Program-made: the position numbers and the translations under genes | Part shown: piece after piece, positions 31,667 through 33,201 of the stretch | Numbering within the stretch: position 1 is the stretch's first letter | Layout: the number at the start of each line of letters is the position of its first letter | The notes under the pieces: model-generated | Told to the model about the DNA's origin: nothing | The model's input: only the letters and a program-made list of their open reading frames with translations | Database searches by the model: none | Assembly (NCBI GenBank): GCA_950096985.1 | Contig: CATNBA010000017.1 | Span: 1 to 33,201, forward strand | Length of the DNA stretch: 33,201 nucleotides | Direction of reading: 5' to 3' | DNA from: an uncultured Candidatus Melainabacteria bacterium | Lineage (GTDB): Bacteria > Cyanobacteriota > Vampirovibrionia > Gastranaerophilales > Gastranaerophilaceae

Positions 31667-33201
31667 CTATTTAAGTTTTGCTTCAAGTTTTTCCAAACGA
31701 AGCTTAAATTCTTTGTTTTCTTTTTCAAGTATTTGAATACGTTTTTCATGAGCCTGATATTTAGCATCAAGTTCTTTAATCGCATTTATTACTGCATAGA
31801 ACATATCTTCCATTCGGATAGTTAAGAAACCGTCAGCACCTTTTTTAACTGCGTTAGGGAAGATTTTTTGCAAATCCTGTGCCATAACACCAACGCGCGG
31901 AGTTTTCTTTTCATCTTTTTTGAAAGTGTAGTTAAAGATTTTTAATTGGCGAAGTTTTGCAAGCCCGTCAGTATTTTCTTTACCGACATATTTCAAACGT
32001 AGGTCGGAAGAAACACCTATTACGTTATTATTGGCATCAATAAAATTACCATTAGGATTTGTCCCATAATAGCCAACCATAGAAGTTGAATTTTGCGTAG
32101 TGTTAAAGTATTCCATCTGATCGCCGTCATGACCATAAAAAGCTACAATATCATTTCCTCCATGAGACCATAACGAACTAAATACGAAACCTTTAACAAT
32201 CAAATTTCCATTTACAACAACAGAACTTTCGTTTCGTTGTCTACCATCTCTATAATCTCTCGTAGAAGGGCTGTTATGAACTTCTAACACAGCTGGTGCA
32301 TTATTAAAGTTAGATTTACTACCTATAAATATTCTTTCTGTTGTATCAGACGCACTTGCCCAAGCATGCCCTGCAGAAGGTCCGGAATATGCTCCGATAC
32401 AGATTTTGTTCTGCCCCTCAACTTTAGAACAAGCAGCAGGACCAATAGCAATATTATATAGACCGGCAGCTTTCGCGGAAGCTCCGAGTGCGACAGCATT
32501 ACGACCGGTGGCATTCGCTTTATACCCTAGGGCAGTACCTGCTTCACCGGCATTCGCTTTAGGTCCAAGTGCAACTGCATTATAATTGGCTGAGGCATTA
32601 TTACCTACAACAACAGAATTAAAATATGTTATTTTTGCATTATCACCTATAGCGATACCGTTAGCTGCTTCAGCACCGCTTCCAATAGCTATTGAACCGC
32701 CGACTGAGGTGACATCGACGTCACTTTCACCTGTTGATATTGCTCCTTTACCAATAGCAATATTATCTGCTTCGTGTGAAGCAACTGCACTGTGACCTAT
32801 TGCTATTGCACCGGTTTCACTTGCTTGTGTATGTAAACCTATTGCTATTGCTTGATCTCCTGTTGAATGAGTATTAGTACCGATTGCTATTGAATCCGTC
32901 GATAATGCATTGGATTGATACCCGATTGCTATTGTATTACTTGAATCAAATTCTTCTTTATTAGAATCATAGCCTATAGAAATATTATTACTACCTGTTG
33001 TTATACCTGAGCCGGAACCATTACCCAAAGTTGTATTATTACCACCAGTTGTTATACCTGAGCCGGAACCATTGCCCAAAGTTGTATTATTACCACCAGT
33101 TGTTATACCTGAGCCGGAACCATTGCCCAAAGATACATTATAATTGCCACTCGTATTATTTTTTAAGCTCTCTCTACCTATTGAAACATTATCATGACCG
33201 A
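31667..33201 (-). CDS. Adhesin/tail-fibre-like protein with head repeats and peptidase S74 chaperone domain (5' partial)
   Basis: The frame is open to the right edge of the window, so the N-terminus is missing. The visible ~510 residues start with NVSIGRESLKNN-type repeats, then three 17-residue Gly-rich repeats. About a dozen YadA/Hep_Hag-like head repeats of the form (I/V)AIG follow (TIAIGYQSN, SIAIGTNT, AIAIGHSA). Near the C-terminus is an intramolecular chaperone domain: SSDLRLKYVG (predicted self-cleavage at the Ser-Asp), KLRQLKIFNYTFK and PRVGVMAQDLQKIFP. It ends in a coiled coil (LEKENKEFKLRLEKLEAKLK). Such chaperones trimerise phage tail spikes and are then released. It could be a phage fibre or a surface adhesin; no other phage gene is visible. 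Confidence 0.85.
   Translation of the reverse strand, partial: GHDNVSIGRESLKNNTSGNYNVSLGNGSGSGITTGGNNTTLGNGSGSGITTGGNNTTLGNGSGSGITTGSNNISIGYDSNKEEFDSSNTIAIGYQSNALSTDSIAIGTNTHSTGDQAIAIGLHTQASETGAIAIGHSAVASHEADNIAIGKGAISTGESDVDVTSVGGSIAIGSGAEAANGIAIGDNAKITYFNSVVVGNNASANYNAVALGPKANAGEAGTALGYKANATGRNAVALGASAKAAGLYNIAIGPAACSKVEGQNKICIGAYSGPSAGHAWASASDTTERIFIGSKSNFNNAPAVLEVHNSPSTRDYRDGRQRNESSVVVNGNLIVKGFVFSSLWSHGGNDIVAFYGHDGDQMEYFNTTQNSTSMVGYYGTNPNGNFIDANNNVIGVSSDLRLKYVGKENTDGLAKLRQLKIFNYTFKKDEKKTPRVGVMAQDLQKIFPNAVKKGADGFLTIRMEDMFYAVINAIKELDAKYQAHEKRIQILEKENKEFKLRLEKLEAKLK
32997..33132 (-). repeat. 51-bp tandem repeat (2.7 copies) coding a 17-residue unit
   Basis: Units at 32997-33047, 33048-33098 and 33099-33132 (partial) are identical except for one base (ATTACCCAAAG against ATTGCCCAAAG). 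They code NTTLGNGSGSGITTGGN in circular permutation. The near-identity shows recent duplication and suggests that copy number varies between strains. Confidence 0.9.

Noticed and set aside
1-33201. CRISPR arrays, rRNA, insertion sequences and further tRNA genes.
   Set aside because: No regularly spaced repeats, terminal inverted repeats with a transposase, rRNA sequence or second cloverleaf was seen.

Overview
The window is AT-rich and densely coding, and reads as chromosome from a non-photosynthetic relative of Cyanobacteria (Melainabacteria/Vampirovibrionia, most likely the gut order Gastranaerophilales). This is an inference from a combination of genes. A response regulator closely resembling cyanobacterial RpaB is present. 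A prepilin has the FTLAEVLITLGIIG-type N-terminus familiar from that group. KdsB implies a Gram-negative envelope with lipopolysaccharide. HydG implies an [FeFe]-hydrogenase and anaerobic fermentation, and FlhB next to a FliA-like sigma factor implies a flagellar or related export system. No photosynthesis gene is visible.

Layout. Positions 1-3150 look like the decayed edge of an integrated element: the tail of an unknown gene, an XRE repressor, a membrane protein, and a pseudogene in which a small accessory ORF with an internal stop is fused to a serine recombinase that has lost its catalytic N-terminus. This stretch ends exactly at the 3' end of a tRNA-His gene (3153-3229, minus). Positions 3283-7746 hold rpaB-like and the tightly overlapped minus-strand operon accD-accA-prmA-kdsB (fatty-acid synthesis, ribosomal protein L11 methylation, LPS sugar activation). 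Positions 7749-12000 carry a matrixin-type protease, ybaB-recR, an OppF/DppF-like ATPase, smpB and a formyltransferase. Positions 11909-18964 hold mnmA-hydG on the minus strand, then glmU-MFS transporter and typA on the plus strand. Positions 18963-21151 are a minus-strand operon of two PlsC-like acyltransferases and a prepilin. Positions 21192-27592 carry a phosphohexomutase, a SulP transporter, deoC, flhB and the sigma factor. Positions 27589-33201 hold a 5'-nucleotidase-like enzyme, a putative papain-like protein of unknown role, a stand-alone TOPRIM protein and the 3' part of a large adhesin/tail-fibre-like gene with a peptidase S74 chaperone domain.

The most interesting signals are regulatory. 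A run of 11 G lies inside the prepilin leader and behaves like a phase-variable switch: one base more or less gives a stop within a few codons. Four genes (matrixin, oppF-like, smpB, mnmA) have a -10 box exactly six bases before ATG with no Shine-Dalgarno sequence, so they are probably leaderless; two more come close. The rpaB-like promoter carries a direct repeat resembling the cyanobacterial RpaB site (HLR1). The SulP and deoC promoters overlap face to face. Four of the six convergent protein-coding pairs share exactly four bases between their stop codons.

I see no CRISPR array, no intact mobile element and no gene-free stretch longer than 300 bases. I found no clear multi-gene novel defence or biosynthetic system; the unfamiliar proteins are single genes.
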